A stretch of 14,104 bases of DNA, taken from the NCBI GenBank assembly GCA_004299545.1, contig SCRB01000901.1, positions 1 to 14,104 of the forward strand, read 5' to 3'. Origin of the DNA: Rhizobiaceae bacterium (GTDB lineage Bacteria > Pseudomonadota > Alphaproteobacteria > Rhizobiales > Rhizobiaceae). The stretch's first letter is position 1. Every line of letters begins with the position of its first letter. The translations under genes were made by a program, and so were the position numbers. The notes below the pieces were generated by a model. It was not told where the DNA came from. It saw only the letters and a list, made by a program, of their open reading frames with translations, and did no database searches. Positions 1 to 8,514 of the stretch are shown here, piece by piece.

Positions 1-288
1 GACCATCGAACACCGGCGCTTGCACCACCGCAAGCTCGCCGCCTAACATCAACCCCAGACGAGGCCGACACTCCGCTAATTTACGCCGCGACTTGCGCCA
101 AATGTTCTGACGACGGACACGGCACAGCGAAAGCCTCTCGGTGAGCGTCAACTCACACTATGCTCACCAAGAGACGGGAAACAAGGGCAATTTGATGAGT
201 GCGCCGGAAAGGTCACGAAAGCCGCAAGACCTTGGTAGACAAGGTTTCGGAAAGGATCGGTCAACACAGGAAAGCATGACCCGATGTC
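1..288. other. Gene-free left edge, probable mobile-element or rearrangement remnant
   Basis: No recognisable gene lies in these bases. One frame closes with the short basic tail TIEHRRLHHRKLAA and a stop at 43-45. It may be the end of a protein starting outside the window, and a transposase or integrase is possible but not recognised. The bases up to 119 end in ...cgacggaca, which would suit a TG...CA insertion-sequence terminus. Two hairpins follow: ggtgagc/gctcacc (140-146 with 162-168) and agaccttg/caaggttt (227-234 with 240-247, one G-T pair). The sequence is visibly less GC-rich than the comM remnant that follows. None of it encodes the missing ComM N-terminus in any frame I read. The assignment to a mobile element is inference. 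Confidence 0.35.
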
Positions 289-1611
289 TTGCCGCCGCCC
301 AAGGAGGGCAGCCATTATGATTTGCCGATCGCACTCGGCTTGATGGCCGCGATCGGCGCGGTACCGGGCGATGCGCTCGACGAATTCGTCGTGCTCGGCG
401 AGCTTTCGCTCGACGGAACGATTGCGCCCGTGGCCGGCGCGCTGCCGGCGGCGATCGGCGCCAACGCATTGGGGAAAGGACTGATCTGCCCGCATGAATC
501 CGGACCGGAGGCGGCGTGGGCCGGCGAGGCCGTCGACATTCTGGCGCCGCGCAGCCTGATCGCCATAGCCAACCACTTTCGTGGAACGCAGGTGCTGTCG
601 CGGCCGGAGGCACGGGTGCAGTCGCTCGCGAGCGGCTTGCCGGACATGGCGGACATCAAGGGCCAGGAAACCGCGCGCCGTGCTCTGGAAGTCGCGGCAG
701 CGGGCAGTCACAACCTGTTGATGGTCGGACCGCCTGGCTCGGGCAAATCAATGCTGGCGCAGCGGCTGCCCTCGATCCTGCCGACGCTTTCGACGCGCGA
801 ACTCCTGGAAGTCTCCATGGTCGCATCGCTGGCCGGAGAACTTGCCGGTGGAAAGTTGTCGGACCGCCGGCCCTTTCGCGCACCGCACCATTCCGCCTCG
901 ATGGCGGCGATGATCGGCGGCGGCATGCGGGTGAGGCCGGGTGAGGTGTCACTTGCGCATAATGGTGTGCTTTTCCTCGACGAATTCCCGGAATTCACGC
1001 CGCAAGCGCTCGATTCGCTGCGCCAGCCTCTTGAAACGGGCGAGTGCGTCATCGCCCGCGCCAATCACCGCGTCTCCTATCCCGCCCGTATCCAACTCGT
1101 CGCCGCGATGAACCCCTGCCGCTGCGGCATGGCCGGCGAACCGGGCCACCGTTGCGCGCGGGGTCCACGCTGCCAGAGCGACTATCAGGCACGGATATCC
1201 GGCCCCCTGCTCGACCGCATCGATATCCGCGTCGATGTGCCAGCAGTCTCGGCCAGCGACCTGATCCGCCCGGCGAAATCGGAGCCGAGTGCCGCGATCG
1301 CCGCCCGGGTCGCCGCGGCGCGCGCGATGCAGGCCGAGCGCTATGAGCGTCTCGCGGCCGGCCCCGCCCTGACCAACGCCCATTGCGCGACGGCACTGAT
1401 CGAGGAAGTCGCGGGCCCGGACCGGGCCGGTCTTGTGCTTTTGCGGGATGCCAGCAAAAAATTCGGCTTTTCCGCCCGTGCCTATCACCGTGTCCTGCGC
1501 GTCGCGCGCACGCTTGCCGATCTCGATGGCGCGGAGAAGGTCGGGCGCCTGCATCTCGCCGAGGCGATTTCCTACCGAATGCCGGGCGAAAGGCTGTTGC
1601 AGGCGGCCTGA
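289..1611 (+). pseudogene. comM: 5'-truncated comM/yifB, Mg-chelatase-like AAA+ ATPase
   Basis: YifB/ComM family protein. Family members are hexameric AAA+ helicases, and ComM promotes branch migration of incoming single-stranded DNA during natural transformation. This reading frame gives 440 residues against about 510 for the family. Homology begins abruptly at PKEGSHYDLP, which lies near residue 75 in E. coli YifB, so the first part of the LonC/ChlI-like N-terminal domain is missing. A TGA at 277-279 closes the frame upstream, and the only nearby start is TTG at 289 without a convincing ribosome-binding site. The rest is intact: Walker A GPPGSGKS (147-154), Walker B VLFLDEFP (227-234), the cysteine cluster C277/C279/C289/C295, an LLDRID arginine segment (307-312), and the C-terminal Mg_chelatase_C domain (about 330-435). 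Most likely a pseudogene made by rearrangement. A shortened product that still binds ATP cannot be excluded. Confidence 0.85.
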
Positions 1612-1710
1612 AGCGCGTCCTTAAACGGACTCGCGCGACGCGCTTTATTCCCTTGTTTTCAAGCATATCGCTATCCCGAAACCGCTGCACGCTTTCGGGC
1701 GATGTGCTTT
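1612..1710. repeat. RIME-like palindromic intergenic repeat
   Basis: Immediately after the comM stop lie two nested palindromes. The first pairs agcgcgtc (1612-1619) with gacgcgct (1637-1644) and contains an inner gtcc/ggac pair. The second pairs aagcatatcg (1661-1670) with cgatgtgctt (1700-1709), with one G-T pair, and continues as cccgaaa (1675-1681) with tttcggg (1693-1699) around the loop ccgctgcacgc. The text 'cccgaaaccgctgcac...tttcgggcgatgtgctt' closely resembles a hairpin repeat that recurs between genes in Rhizobiaceae genomes, the class described as RIME (Rhizobium-specific intergenic mosaic element). It may also end or stabilise the comM transcript. The class assignment rests on memory of the family, and no second copy lies in this window. 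Confidence 0.6.
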
Positions 1711-1841
1711 AATCGCGCATGGCTTGTCGGGAAACCGGCGTCCGCATTTCCGGATCCTGCACCGGCAAGAAACGGGATGCGTCCCACGATGATCCTGTCT
1801 TATCAAAGGCGGACAACCTTCAAAGACGAAAGACATCGCCC

Positions 1842-2294
1842 ATGACCGCCCTCTATGTCTTTATCGCGCTCGCTCTTGGCGCGATCATTTCCATGCAGCC
1901 GGCTATCAATGCGCAAATGGCGGTGAGGCTGGGCGGCCCATTGGCTGCCGCCACTTGCTCGATCGTCATTAGCCTCTTGATGATTGTCGTCGCATGGATG
2001 GCGCTCGGCCGCATCCCGATGGGCTGGTCGAAACTGCTATCGCTGCCCTGGTGGGTGCTGATCGGAGGTGCCGCCGGCGCGCTTTTCGTTCTCGGCGGCA
2101 TCATGGCCGCTCCGAGACTGGGCGTGGCGGCGTTCTTCACCTGCGTCGTATTGGGCCAGGTTCTGGGTGCGGCGATCCTCGATCAATCGGGCGCATTCGG
2201 CCTTGAGGCGCAGCCGATCGGCTGGACGAGGGTGCTGGGCATCCTGCTTGTCGCCGCAGGGGCCGCCCTGACCCAGGCGCAACGTCTTCTATGA
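1842..2294 (+). CDS. DMT-superfamily small membrane protein (DUF606/YdcZ)
   Basis: A 150-residue, very hydrophobic protein of the DUF606 (YdcZ) branch of the drug/metabolite transporter superfamily. These are half-size members that probably act as dimers in the inner membrane; the substrate is unknown. Five likely membrane segments lie near residues 2-20, 33-55, 69-90, 93-113 and 129-147. Family-like features are the early QPAINAQMA stretch and the GGIMAAPRLG loop. The start at 1842 is chosen because the next in-frame start (1719) would add 41 hydrophilic residues unlike the family and would run back to the edge of the upstream repeat. The ribosome-binding site is weak. It follows the comM remnant on the same strand at a distance of 230 bases and converges on the proteinase gene 48 bases downstream. 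Confidence 0.8.
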   Translation: MTALYVFIALALGAIISMQPAINAQMAVRLGGPLAAATCSIVISLLMIVVAWMALGRIPMGWSKLLSLPWWVLIGGAAGALFVLGGIMAAPRLGVAAFFTCVVLGQVLGAAILDQSGAFGLEAQPIGWTRVLGILLVAAGAALTQAQRLL

Positions 2295-2342
2295 ATGGGT
2301 GCCGCTATATGATGATGGTCGGGTCGAATTGCTGGAATTGCG

Positions 2343-2966
2343 CTAATCCACCGCGCCTACCAGCGTCGTCTGACCTTCGCGGATCGTGACCCAACGCCCC
2401 GTATCGTCCGTTGCCTGACGTTTCAGGTAGCGGTAGGGCGTACTCGTCCAAGGTTTGACCTCGTTGGTCAGATTGTCGAGGATGTAGTCTCCCCGGCTGG
2501 TCCGGACGGTCAAGACGGCATGGCCTTCGCCATCCTTCTTCTTGACGACGGTAATGAGCAGATCGGACAGGGAAATCCCTTCGCGCATCAATTCGCGGCG
2601 TTTCTCCAGGACATAGTCCTCGCAATCACCGAAGCCGTCGTCTGGATAGGCCCAGACCTCATCCTTGCCGTAATGGTCGTAATCGCTCATCGGCTTGACG
2701 TTCCGGTTGACGGCATCGTTAACCTTTACGATTTCATGCCAGACCGCCTTTGAAACTTTGAGGGGCTGCAGGTCACCAGGGTGAATATTGCATTCGCCCG
2801 GGTGAAGCTTGCAGAAATCGTAATGGCCGATGGGCTGTGAAGTCAGCCCGCCAGTCACCATGCTCGCGCTGGCGACGGCGTCCGTGACGTTCCAGGCCAC
2901 CGCGAGAAGGCCGAGCATGGCTATGTTGCGCAGCGTCGAACCGCCAGCCGATCTGGACACTGTCAT
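2343..2966 (-). CDS. Transglutaminase-like cysteine proteinase (BTLCP, LapG-like), exported
   Basis: A 207-residue member of the bacterial transglutaminase-like cysteine proteinase family (PF06035, DUF920). Its best-known member, LapG, cuts large surface adhesins in the periplasm under control of the c-di-GMP receptor LapD. The catalytic triad is visible: C115 in GDCEDY, H149 in GEGHAVL and D164 in YILDNL. A hydrophobic segment near residues 13-33 followed by a small-residue VASASM stretch looks like a signal peptide or membrane anchor, which fits a periplasmic location. Cysteines C52 and C59 might form a disulphide. An agggaa ribosome-binding site precedes the ATG. No LapD homologue or adhesin gene lies in this window, so the substrate is unknown and a LapG role is inference from the fold. 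Confidence 0.88.
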   Translation of the reverse strand: MTVSRSAGGSTLRNIAMLGLLAVAWNVTDAVASASMVTGGLTSQPIGHYDFCKLHPGECNIHPGDLQPLKVSKAVWHEIVKVNDAVNRNVKPMSDYDHYGKDEVWAYPDDGFGDCEDYVLEKRRELMREGISLSDLLITVVKKKDGEGHAVLTVRTSRGDYILDNLTNEVKPWTSTPYRYLKRQATDDTGRWVTIREGQTTLVGAVD

Positions 2967-3000
2967 TTCGCGGGATTCCCTAACGCCCTGTTCACGAATT

Positions 3001-3016
3001 GTTAAGAAACGTTAAG
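3001..3016 (-). promoter_or_regulatory. Paired TTAA motif upstream of the BTLCP gene (CtrA-like)
   Basis: The bases gttaagaaacgttaag carry two TTAA boxes (3002-3005 and 3012-3015) 6 bases apart, about 36 bases before the proteinase start codon. The alphaproteobacterial cell-cycle regulator CtrA binds TTAA-N7-TTAA, so this spacing is one base short of the consensus. It may be a variant site or chance, since TTAAC also occurs in AT-rich promoter regions. Confidence 0.25.
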
Positions 3017-3218
3017 AGCGAGGGCGCGCGGGAGTCAATCGGGAGTGCGTCAGCAGGACGCATTCGCAGGCCGGCGTGACAAAAATGCCATGACGACACA
3101 CCAGTCCCGCACGGGGCCCCATGGGCACGACCAGTTTCACTCCCGACCCGCTTATACGTGCGTTCGGAAGGGCAAGATCTTTACCGGTCGAAGTCCGCCC
3201 GACAGGCGGGCAAGGGCG

Positions 3219-5636
3219 TCACCCTCTCAGTGCGCCGCCGGTCTGCTTGCCGACATTCTCGACGATTTTCTGGGCAAGCGCCTCGAAATCCTCGTCGGTC
3301 AGTGTCTTCTCCATTGGCTGGATCGAGACCTCGATGGCAACCGACTTCTTGCCTTCGCCGAGCGCCGCTCCCTCGAAAACATCGAAGATGGACACGCCCG
3401 TCACCAGCTTTTTATCCGCTGACGAAGCGGCGCGGACAAGCGCGCCGGCTTCGACATTCCTGTCGACGACGAAGGCGAAGTCGCGCTTCACCGCCTGTAA
3501 GCCGGAGAGGTCGAGCCTTGGTTTCGTGCGCGTCGCCTTGTCGCGCGGAGCGGGAATGGCATCGATGAAGATCTCGAAGCCGGCGAAGGGGCCGGACACG
3601 TCCAACGCCTCAAGCGTCTTCGGGTGGAACTCACCGAACCTGCCGAGCACCAGCTTCGGCCCGAGCTTGAAGGTGCCGGAGCGGCCGGGATGATACCATT
3701 CCGGGCCGCCCGCCTCGATCTGCAGCTTGTCGACCGGCGCGCCGGCGGCCTCGAGCGCCGCGAGCGCATCGGCCTTGGCATCGAAAAGATCGACCGAAGC
3801 GGCGTTGCCCGACCAGTGCCGACCGCTGCCTTGCGCCTTCGCCGTGCCACGCCTGACGCCGGCCGCCACGCGGCGTTGCTTTTCCGGAGTGTCGCCTTCA
3901 TAGGCGCCTGATACTTCGAACAGCGCCACATCGGCGAAGCCGCGATCGGTATTGCGCTGCGCAGCGGCGAGCAGGCCGGGCAGAAGCGAAGGCCGCATGT
4001 CGGACATGTCTGCCGCAATCGGATTGGCAAGCTTCAGTCGCGGCTGGCCGCCGCCGAAGAGCCGGGCATGCGCCTCGGGAATGAACGACCAGGTGACGGC
4101 CTCCATCATGCCGCGCACGGCAAGGGCGCGGCGCGCGCTGCGGGTGCGGATCTGGAGCGGGGTGAGGATCCTGCCGTTCACCGCGTCATGGCTGACAAGC
4201 GGCGCGGGCTGGATCCTGTCGACGCCGTGGATGCGCATCACCTCTTCCACCAGATCCGCCTTGCCGTCTATGTCGGGCCGCCAGGACGGCACCTCGACAT
4301 CGGCGATATAGCCGCCGCCCGTCGCCTTGAAGCCGAGACGTGAAAGAATGGCGAGGCTCTCCTCGCCCGGCACGTCGAGGCCCGTCAGGCGCTTCACTTC
4401 GAGCACGGGGAACACGATGGTCTTCGGCTTGTAGCCCGCATAGCCCACCACTTCGGCTTCCGTCGCCACGCCGCCGCATAGTTCGATCACCATGTGGGTA
4501 GCGAGATCGAGCCCCGGCACCATGAATTCGGGATCGACGCCGCGCTCGAAACGGTAGCGTGCGTCGGTGATGATGCCAAGGTCACGACCGGTGCGCGCGA
4601 CGTTGAGCGGCTCCCAAAGCGCCGATTCGATCAAAACGTCGGTGGTGTCCGCGTCGCAGCCGGTATTTTCGCCGCCCATGACGCCGGCAATGGAGTCGGC
4701 TCCCTTGTCGTCGGCGATGACGCACATTTCCGGCGTCAGTTCATAATTGCGCTCGTTGAGCGCCAGCACGGTCTCGCCATCCAGCGCCCGTCGGATAACC
4801 AGGTTGCCGGAAACCTTCTTCAGGTCATAAACGTGCAGCGGCCGACCGCGATCGAAGGTGAGATAGTTGGTGACGTCGACCAGCGCGTTGATGGGACGCA
4901 GGCCGATCGCGATCAGGCGTTGTTGCATCCATTTCGGTGAAGATCCGTTTTTCACGCCCCGTACCATGCGAAGGGCGAAGCCGGGGCAGAGCGACGGCGT
5001 GTCGCCGAAGTCGAGCGATACCTTCACCGGGCAGGCACCCTCGCCTGCGACCGGCTCGACCGTCCTGTCCTTCAGCCGGCCGAGACCGGCGGCGGCGAGG
5101 TCGCGGGCGATGCCGTGGATGCTGGTGCAGTCCGGCCGGTTCGGCGTCAGATTGATGTCGATCACCGGATCGTCGAGATGAGCATATTCGGCGAAGCTCG
5201 CGCCGACAGGGGCGTTTTGCGGCAGGTCGATGATGCCGGTATGCTCGTCGGAGAGCTGCAATTCCCGTTCCGAACACATCATGCCGCGGCTTTCGACACC
5301 GCGGATCGTGCCGATAGCGAGCGTCGTACCGAGACCTGGAATATAGGTACCGGGCGCCGCGAAAGCGCCGATCAGGCCGGCACGGGCGTTCGGTGCGCCG
5401 CACACGACCTGGATAGGCTTTTCGCCATTGCCGACATCGACGGTGAGCACGCGCAGGCGGTCGGCATCCGGATGCTGCTCTGCCGTCAGCACCTTGGCGA
5501 TAACAAAGGGCTTCAACGCCGCCTTGTCGTCGATGGCCTCCACTTCGAGCCCGATCATGGTCAGCCGCTCGGTGATCTCGGCAAGGCTCGCGGCCGTTTC
5601 GAGATGGTCTTTGAGCCAGGAGAGGGTGAGTTTCAT
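3219..5636 (-). CDS. pheT: Phenylalanine--tRNA ligase beta subunit
   Basis: Beta chain of the cytoplasmic alpha2-beta2 phenylalanyl-tRNA synthetase, which charges tRNA-Phe. At 805 residues it is full length. Domains in order: the EMAP/tRNA-binding domain at about 39-150 ([27 protein letters not shown]); the B3/B4 editing domain at about 216-390, which hydrolyses mischarged Tyr-tRNA; B5 at about 404-473 with acidic residues D455, E464 and E465 in the Mg-binding segment; the catalytic-like core at about 490-690; and the anticodon-binding FDX-ACB domain at about 711-805. Its ATG overlaps the GFA-family stop as ATGA (5633-5636), so translation is probably coupled to that gene. It closes the minus-strand run. 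A weak gcccg/cgggc hairpin at 3197-3211 follows the stop but lacks a T-run. Confidence 0.98.
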   Translation of the reverse strand: MKLTLSWLKDHLETAASLAEITERLTMIGLEVEAIDDKAALKPFVIAKVLTAEQHPDADRLRVLTVDVGNGEKPIQVVCGAPNARAGLIGAFAAPGTYIPGLGTTLAIGTIRGVESRGMMCSERELQLSDEHTGIIDLPQNAPVGASFAEYAHLDDPVIDINLTPNRPDCTSIHGIARDLAAAGLGRLKDRTVEPVAGEGACPVKVSLDFGDTPSLCPGFALRMVRGVKNGSSPKWMQQRLIAIGLRPINALVDVTNYLTFDRGRPLHVYDLKKVSGNLVIRRALDGETVLALNERNYELTPEMCVIADDKGADSIAGVMGGENTGCDADTTDVLIESALWEPLNVARTGRDLGIITDARYRFERGVDPEFMVPGLDLATHMVIELCGGVATEAEVVGYAGYKPKTIVFPVLEVKRLTGLDVPGEESLAILSRLGFKATGGGYIADVEVPSWRPDIDGKADLVEEVMRIHGVDRIQPAPLVSHDAVNGRILTPLQIRTRSARRALAVRGMMEAVTWSFIPEAHARLFGGGQPRLKLANPIAADMSDMRPSLLPGLLAAAQRNTDRGFADVALFEVSGAYEGDTPEKQRRVAAGVRRGTAKAQGSGRHWSGNAASVDLFDAKADALAALEAAGAPVDKLQIEAGGPEWYHPGRSGTFKLGPKLVLGRFGEFHPKTLEALDVSGPFAGFEIFIDAIPAPRDKATRTKPRLDLSGLQAVKRDFAFVVDRNVEAGALVRAASSADKKLVTGVSIFDVFEGAALGEGKKSVAIEVSIQPMEKTLTDEDFEALAQKIVENVGKQTGGALRG

Positions 5637-6058
5637 TCTTCTGTTCCGTCATTTGGGCGCGGCACGCTGGTCTTGAGGTGCCTTGGAAGATTGTCGGGCA
5701 TGTGCAGGAATGGCAATTGCTCGCGCACATAGGCGTGCAGCGTCGGCTTGTAATAGCCGGGATGATCCATGGCGCCGAGCATGAAATAGACGCGGCCTTC
5801 CAGCCGCCGGTCGACATAGAAGAGCGGTGAGCCGCAATTGGCGCAGAAGCCGCGCGACACCGGGCCGTTGTCATAGGTTTTCGGCGTCTTGCCCTCGAAG
5901 CTCACTTCGTCTTCCCTGAAACCGACAAAGGCCGAAACCGGTGCGCCGGTTGCCTTGCGGCAATCGGCGCAATGGCAATAGCTGATGTGATGCGGATCGG
6001 CGGATGCTTCGAAGCGCACCTGGCCGCAGCGGCAGCCGCCGGTGTGAAGTGCCGTCAT
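5633..6058 (-). CDS. GFA-family zinc protein (CENP-V/GFA domain)
   Basis: A 141-residue protein of the PF04828 family, named after glutathione-dependent formaldehyde-activating enzyme; most members have no proven reaction. The zinc ligands are complete: structural CxC C9/C11 with CxxC C72/C75, and the second site C28, C30 and C33 in [10 protein letters not shown]. The fold is expected to be a small cytosolic beta-sandwich. Both ends are fused to neighbours by ATGA overlaps: the small upstream ORF stops within this start codon (6055-6058), and this stop overlaps the pheT start. It is therefore very likely co-transcribed and co-translated with pheT. Why a GFA protein sits inside pheST is not clear from the sequence. 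Confidence 0.9.
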   Translation of the reverse strand: MTALHTGGCRCGQVRFEASADPHHISYCHCADCRKATGAPVSAFVGFREDEVSFEGKTPKTYDNGPVSRGFCANCGSPLFYVDRRLEGRVYFMLGAMDHPGYYKPTLHAYVREQLPFLHMPDNLPRHLKTSVPRPNDGTEE

Positions 6059-6165
6059 TTGCTGCCGCTCCTCACATGCTTCGCCAGGACCTCGTTGATC
6101 CGGCTTTGCCAGCCGGGGCCAGCCGCGCGGAAATGCACCACCCCTTCGTTGCCGTTTCGCTTCAT
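6055..6165 (-). CDS. 36-residue ORF resembling the C-terminal part of BrnA/DUF4415 antitoxins
   Basis: A short frame between pheS and the GFA gene, missed by length cut-offs. The protein begins MKRNGNEGVVHFRAAG and continues PGWQSRINEVLAKHV, ending in RSGSK. The segment HFRAAGPGWQSRINEVL matches my memory of the ribbon-helix-helix end of BrnA/DUF4415 antitoxins (FRA-GxGWQxRIN-xL). The usual N-terminal half of those proteins and the beta strand KEAVSIRL are absent. A TAG at 6199-6201 closes the frame upstream, leaving only 11 codons before the ATG. A ggaa stretch lies about 5 bases before the ATG. The stop forms ATGA with the GFA start, which argues for real translation. It may be a minimal regulator, a decayed antitoxin, or a coupling leader for GFA-pheT. 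No BrnT toxin gene lies alongside. Confidence 0.5.
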   Translation of the reverse strand: MKRNGNEGVVHFRAAGPGWQSRINEVLAKHVRSGSK

Positions 6166-6218
6166 CTCATTCCAGTTCCACGCCTTCGCACACCCTATCT
6201 AATCGTTGCCACGGTCAA

Positions 6219-7304
6219 TCAAGAGCTGAGCCCTCCGAAGAGCGTCGGTATGTCGAGCGGACGGAAGCCGTAATGCGTGAGCCAGCGCACGTCGGCATCG
6301 AAGAAGGCGCGCAGATCCGGCATGCCGTATTTCAGCATGGCGAGACGGTCTATCCCCATGCCCCACGCAAAACCCTGATACTCGTCCGGATCGAGACCGC
6401 CATAACGCAGCACGTTCGGATGCACCATGCCGCAGCCGAGGATTTCCATCCAGTCATTGCCCTCGCCGAAGCGCACCTCGCCCGGCCGCGAACGGTCGCA
6501 CTGGATATCGACCTCGAGGCTAGGCTCCGTGAAGGGAAAATAGGACGGGCGGAAGCGCATCTTCACGCTCGGCACCTCGAAGAAGGCCTTGCAGAATTCC
6601 TCCAGCACCCATTTCATGTTGGCGACATTGGCCGTCTTGTCGACGACTAGTCCTTCCAACTGGTGGAACATGGGCGAGTGCGTCGCGTCGGAATCCTGCC
6701 GGTAGGTCTTGCCAGGAATGACAATGCGAATCGGCGGCTTCTGCGCTTCCATGGTCCGGATCTGCACCGGCGACGTATGGGTCCTCAGAACCTTCCTTTC
6801 GCCCTTCTCGTCCGGATTGAAGAAGAAGGTATCGTGCATCTCGCGCGCCGGATGGCCTTCCGGAAAGTTGAGCGCGGTGAAATTGTAATAGTCCGTTTCG
6901 ATATCCGGGCCCTCGGCAATGGCGAAACCGAGATCGCCGAAGATCGCGGCGATCTCATCGATCACTTGGCTGATCGGATGGATCCGGCCCCGCTCGGCGG
7001 GGGCGGTTCTCACCGGCAGGGTGACGTCGATCTTCTCCGCGGCGAGCCGCGCCGTGATCGCGGCATCGCGGAGTTCGGTGCGCCGGGCGACGAGCGCTTC
7101 CGTCACCTTCGCCTTCAGGCCGTTGATCGCCGGTCCCATCACCTGCCGCTCCTCCGGCGTCATGGATCCGAGCGTCTTCAGCCGTTCGGAGACGGAACCT
7201 TTCTTGCCGAGAGCCGACAGGCGCACCGCCTCGAGCGCCTGCTCGTCGGGCGCCTGCTCGATCTCCGCCATGATCGCGGTGGAAAGGGTTTCAAGTTCCG
7301 ACAT
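6219..7304 (-). CDS. pheS: Phenylalanine--tRNA ligase alpha subunit
   Basis: Catalytic alpha chain of phenylalanyl-tRNA synthetase, partner of the PheT encoded about 580 bases downstream. The 361 residues match the usual bacterial length. An N-terminal coiled-coil arm that contacts tRNA covers about residues 1-90. The class II core shows motif 1 around HPISQV (109-114), HTSPVQIR (176-183), FHQLEG of motif 2 (213-218), [16 protein letters not shown] (251-266) and motif 3 [13 protein letters not shown] (315-327). The residue before motif 3 that corresponds to E. coli Ala294 is alanine here (A313 in GFAWGMG), the normal phenylalanine-selective form. The start at 7304 is chosen for its gaggaag ribosome-binding site and homology; an upstream frame extension to 7448 would run into the Rieske gene. 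The Rieske stop lies only 25 bases upstream, so the two genes are probably co-transcribed. Confidence 0.98.
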   Translation of the reverse strand: MSELETLSTAIMAEIEQAPDEQALEAVRLSALGKKGSVSERLKTLGSMTPEERQVMGPAINGLKAKVTEALVARRTELRDAAITARLAAEKIDVTLPVRTAPAERGRIHPISQVIDEIAAIFGDLGFAIAEGPDIETDYYNFTALNFPEGHPAREMHDTFFFNPDEKGERKVLRTHTSPVQIRTMEAQKPPIRIVIPGKTYRQDSDATHSPMFHQLEGLVVDKTANVANMKWVLEEFCKAFFEVPSVKMRFRPSYFPFTEPSLEVDIQCDRSRPGEVRFGEGNDWMEILGCGMVHPNVLRYGGLDPDEYQGFAWGMGIDRLAMLKYGMPDLRAFFDADVRWLTHYGFRPLDIPTLFGGLSS

Positions 7305-7329
7305 ATCTGTTCTTCCTCGGCAAAAGGGG

Positions 7330-8388
7330 TCACGAGCGCCAGCGCAGCGTCTGGGGTTTGAGCGGATTGGCAAAAGCGCGCTCTTCGGTCTCCGCTTCCT
7401 GCCACTCGGATTTGATGCGCGCCCACCAGCGTGCCTGGGTGTCCGCATCGTTGATCAGCATCAGCCTGGAGGCGTTGACTAGGCCCTCGCGCTGCTGGAC
7501 GACGACGCGGCGATCCTGCCCAAGAAAAACATTCATGAAATGGCGGACCAGCGGGCCGAGAGGCTTCACCCAGCCCATCGTGGCGTAGAAAATCTGGTAG
7601 ACTTCCGTCTTCTCGTCGGTGATCGGCGTCATGGCGGTCAAACCGACGACGGTGTGGCGGTCGCCCTTGATATGTTCGATCCGATAGCCCGGCAGCCGAT
7701 AGGAGATCTCCGTCGAGACGTCCTTGCCCAGCAGTTTGTAGACGAGATTCTGTGGCGGCAGCTTGTGGCGCACCATGCGCCAGCCGTAATCGGAGGGCTC
7801 GAAGCTCTTCTCCTTCGGTCTCAGTTTCGTCGCACCGCGCTTGAACCACCAGGAAGTGTGGACATAGGCTGCATGCGTCGGGTCCATCAGGCCGAAGGCG
7901 GCGTGATCGACCGAGCAATCGAATTCCTGGCTGATGAGCGCCGCCGGCGGCCGATCGTCCGCTATGTCGGGCAGGAAGGCCGTGTCGGGCATAGGCCCTT
8001 CGGAAGGCTCCTCGCCTTTCGCGGCGAAATAGACCCAGATGAGCCCGTACCGCTCCTCGCAAGGAAACGCGCCGCAGCGGATCTTCGCCAGATCGAGTTT
8101 TTGGCCTTCGCGCAGGCTGGGGATCTCGACACAGCCGCCATCCGGGCCGAAGCGCCAGCCATGGTAACAACAGCGCACGCTGTCGCCTTCCACGGCACCG
8201 TAGCGGAGCGGAATACCGCGATGGGCGCAGACATCACGCAGCGCGAAGACCTTGCCGTCCTCGCCACGCACGACCAGCACCGGCTCACCGAGCATGGTGC
8301 GCGCGGCCGACGTGCCGCGCTTGACAGCGGAAGAAGGCGCCGCGATATACCAGCATCCGCGCAGGAGATCGGCTTTCAAAGAAAGCAT
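7330..8388 (-). CDS. Rieske non-heme iron oxygenase, alpha subunit
   Basis: A 352-residue aromatic ring-hydroxylating oxygenase alpha subunit. The Rieske [2Fe-2S] ligands are C54 and H56 (CAHRG) with C73 and H76 (CCYHGW). The catalytic mononuclear iron site is DPTHAAYVH, giving H172 and H177. D292 is the probable third ligand and D169 the bridge between the two centres. Such enzymes insert oxygen into, or demethylate, aromatic or other hydrophobic substrates and take electrons from a separate reductase or ferredoxin. No reductase is encoded nearby, so the partner must be elsewhere. The substrate cannot be read from the sequence. The gene begins 49 bases beyond the rplT terminator, has a ggaaagag ribosome-binding site, and ends 25 bases before pheS. 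An ordinary rhizobial cluster would run rplT to pheS directly, so this gene looks like a later insert. Confidence 0.92.
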   Translation of the reverse strand: MLSLKADLLRGCWYIAAPSSAVKRGTSAARTMLGEPVLVVRGEDGKVFALRDVCAHRGIPLRYGAVEGDSVRCCYHGWRFGPDGGCVEIPSLREGQKLDLAKIRCGAFPCEERYGLIWVYFAAKGEEPSEGPMPDTAFLPDIADDRPPAALISQEFDCSVDHAAFGLMDPTHAAYVHTSWWFKRGATKLRPKEKSFEPSDYGWRMVRHKLPPQNLVYKLLGKDVSTEISYRLPGYRIEHIKGDRHTVVGLTAMTPITDEKTEVYQIFYATMGWVKPLGPLVRHFMNVFLGQDRRVVVQQREGLVNASRLMLINDADTQARWWARIKSEWQEAETEERAFANPLKPQTLRWRS

Positions 8389-8437
8389 CTTCTCTTTCCC
8401 ATACCGTTTGCCGTTAGAGGCGATACTCCAAAGAGCT

Positions 8438-8475
8438 CAAAGAAAAACCCGCGCCAGCCCTGCCAGCGCGGGTTT
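8438..8475 (-). terminator. Rho-independent terminator after rplT
   Basis: A perfect 10-base stem, aaacccgcgc (8445-8454) with gcgcgggttt (8466-8475), closes on an 11-base loop. Read on the minus strand it is followed by a T-rich run (tttttcttt). It lies 40 bases past the rplT stop and should end the infC/rpmI/rplT transcription unit, so the Rieske-pheST genes need read-through or their own promoter. Confidence 0.88.
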
Positions 8476-8514
8476 CCCAAATCAGAATTTCAAAAGCTTG
8501 GGAAGCGCTGCTGG

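Noticed and set aside
141..320. A 60-codon GTG frame running into the comM remnant in another frame
   Set aside because: No recognisable family, no ribosome-binding site, and it ends inside comM sequence out of frame; treated as chance.
1719..1841. 41-residue N-terminal extension of the DUF606 protein
   Set aside because: Hydrophilic, not family-like, and starts right beside the palindromic repeat.
3197..3211. gcccg/cgggc hairpin as the pheT terminator
   Set aside because: Only five pairs and no T-run on the minus strand.
4825..5874. A 349-residue minus frame overlapping pheT and the GFA gene
   Set aside because: Arginine-rich out-of-frame shadow of pheT and the GFA gene.
7305..7448. 48-residue N-terminal extension of pheS
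   Set aside because: Lies inside the Rieske gene, is basic and unlike PheS, and the ATG at 7304 has a good ribosome-binding site and the family length.
8389..8444. Leader peptide or T-box type control of pheST
   Set aside because: No phenylalanine-rich short frame or T-box sequence is visible before the Rieske gene or pheS.
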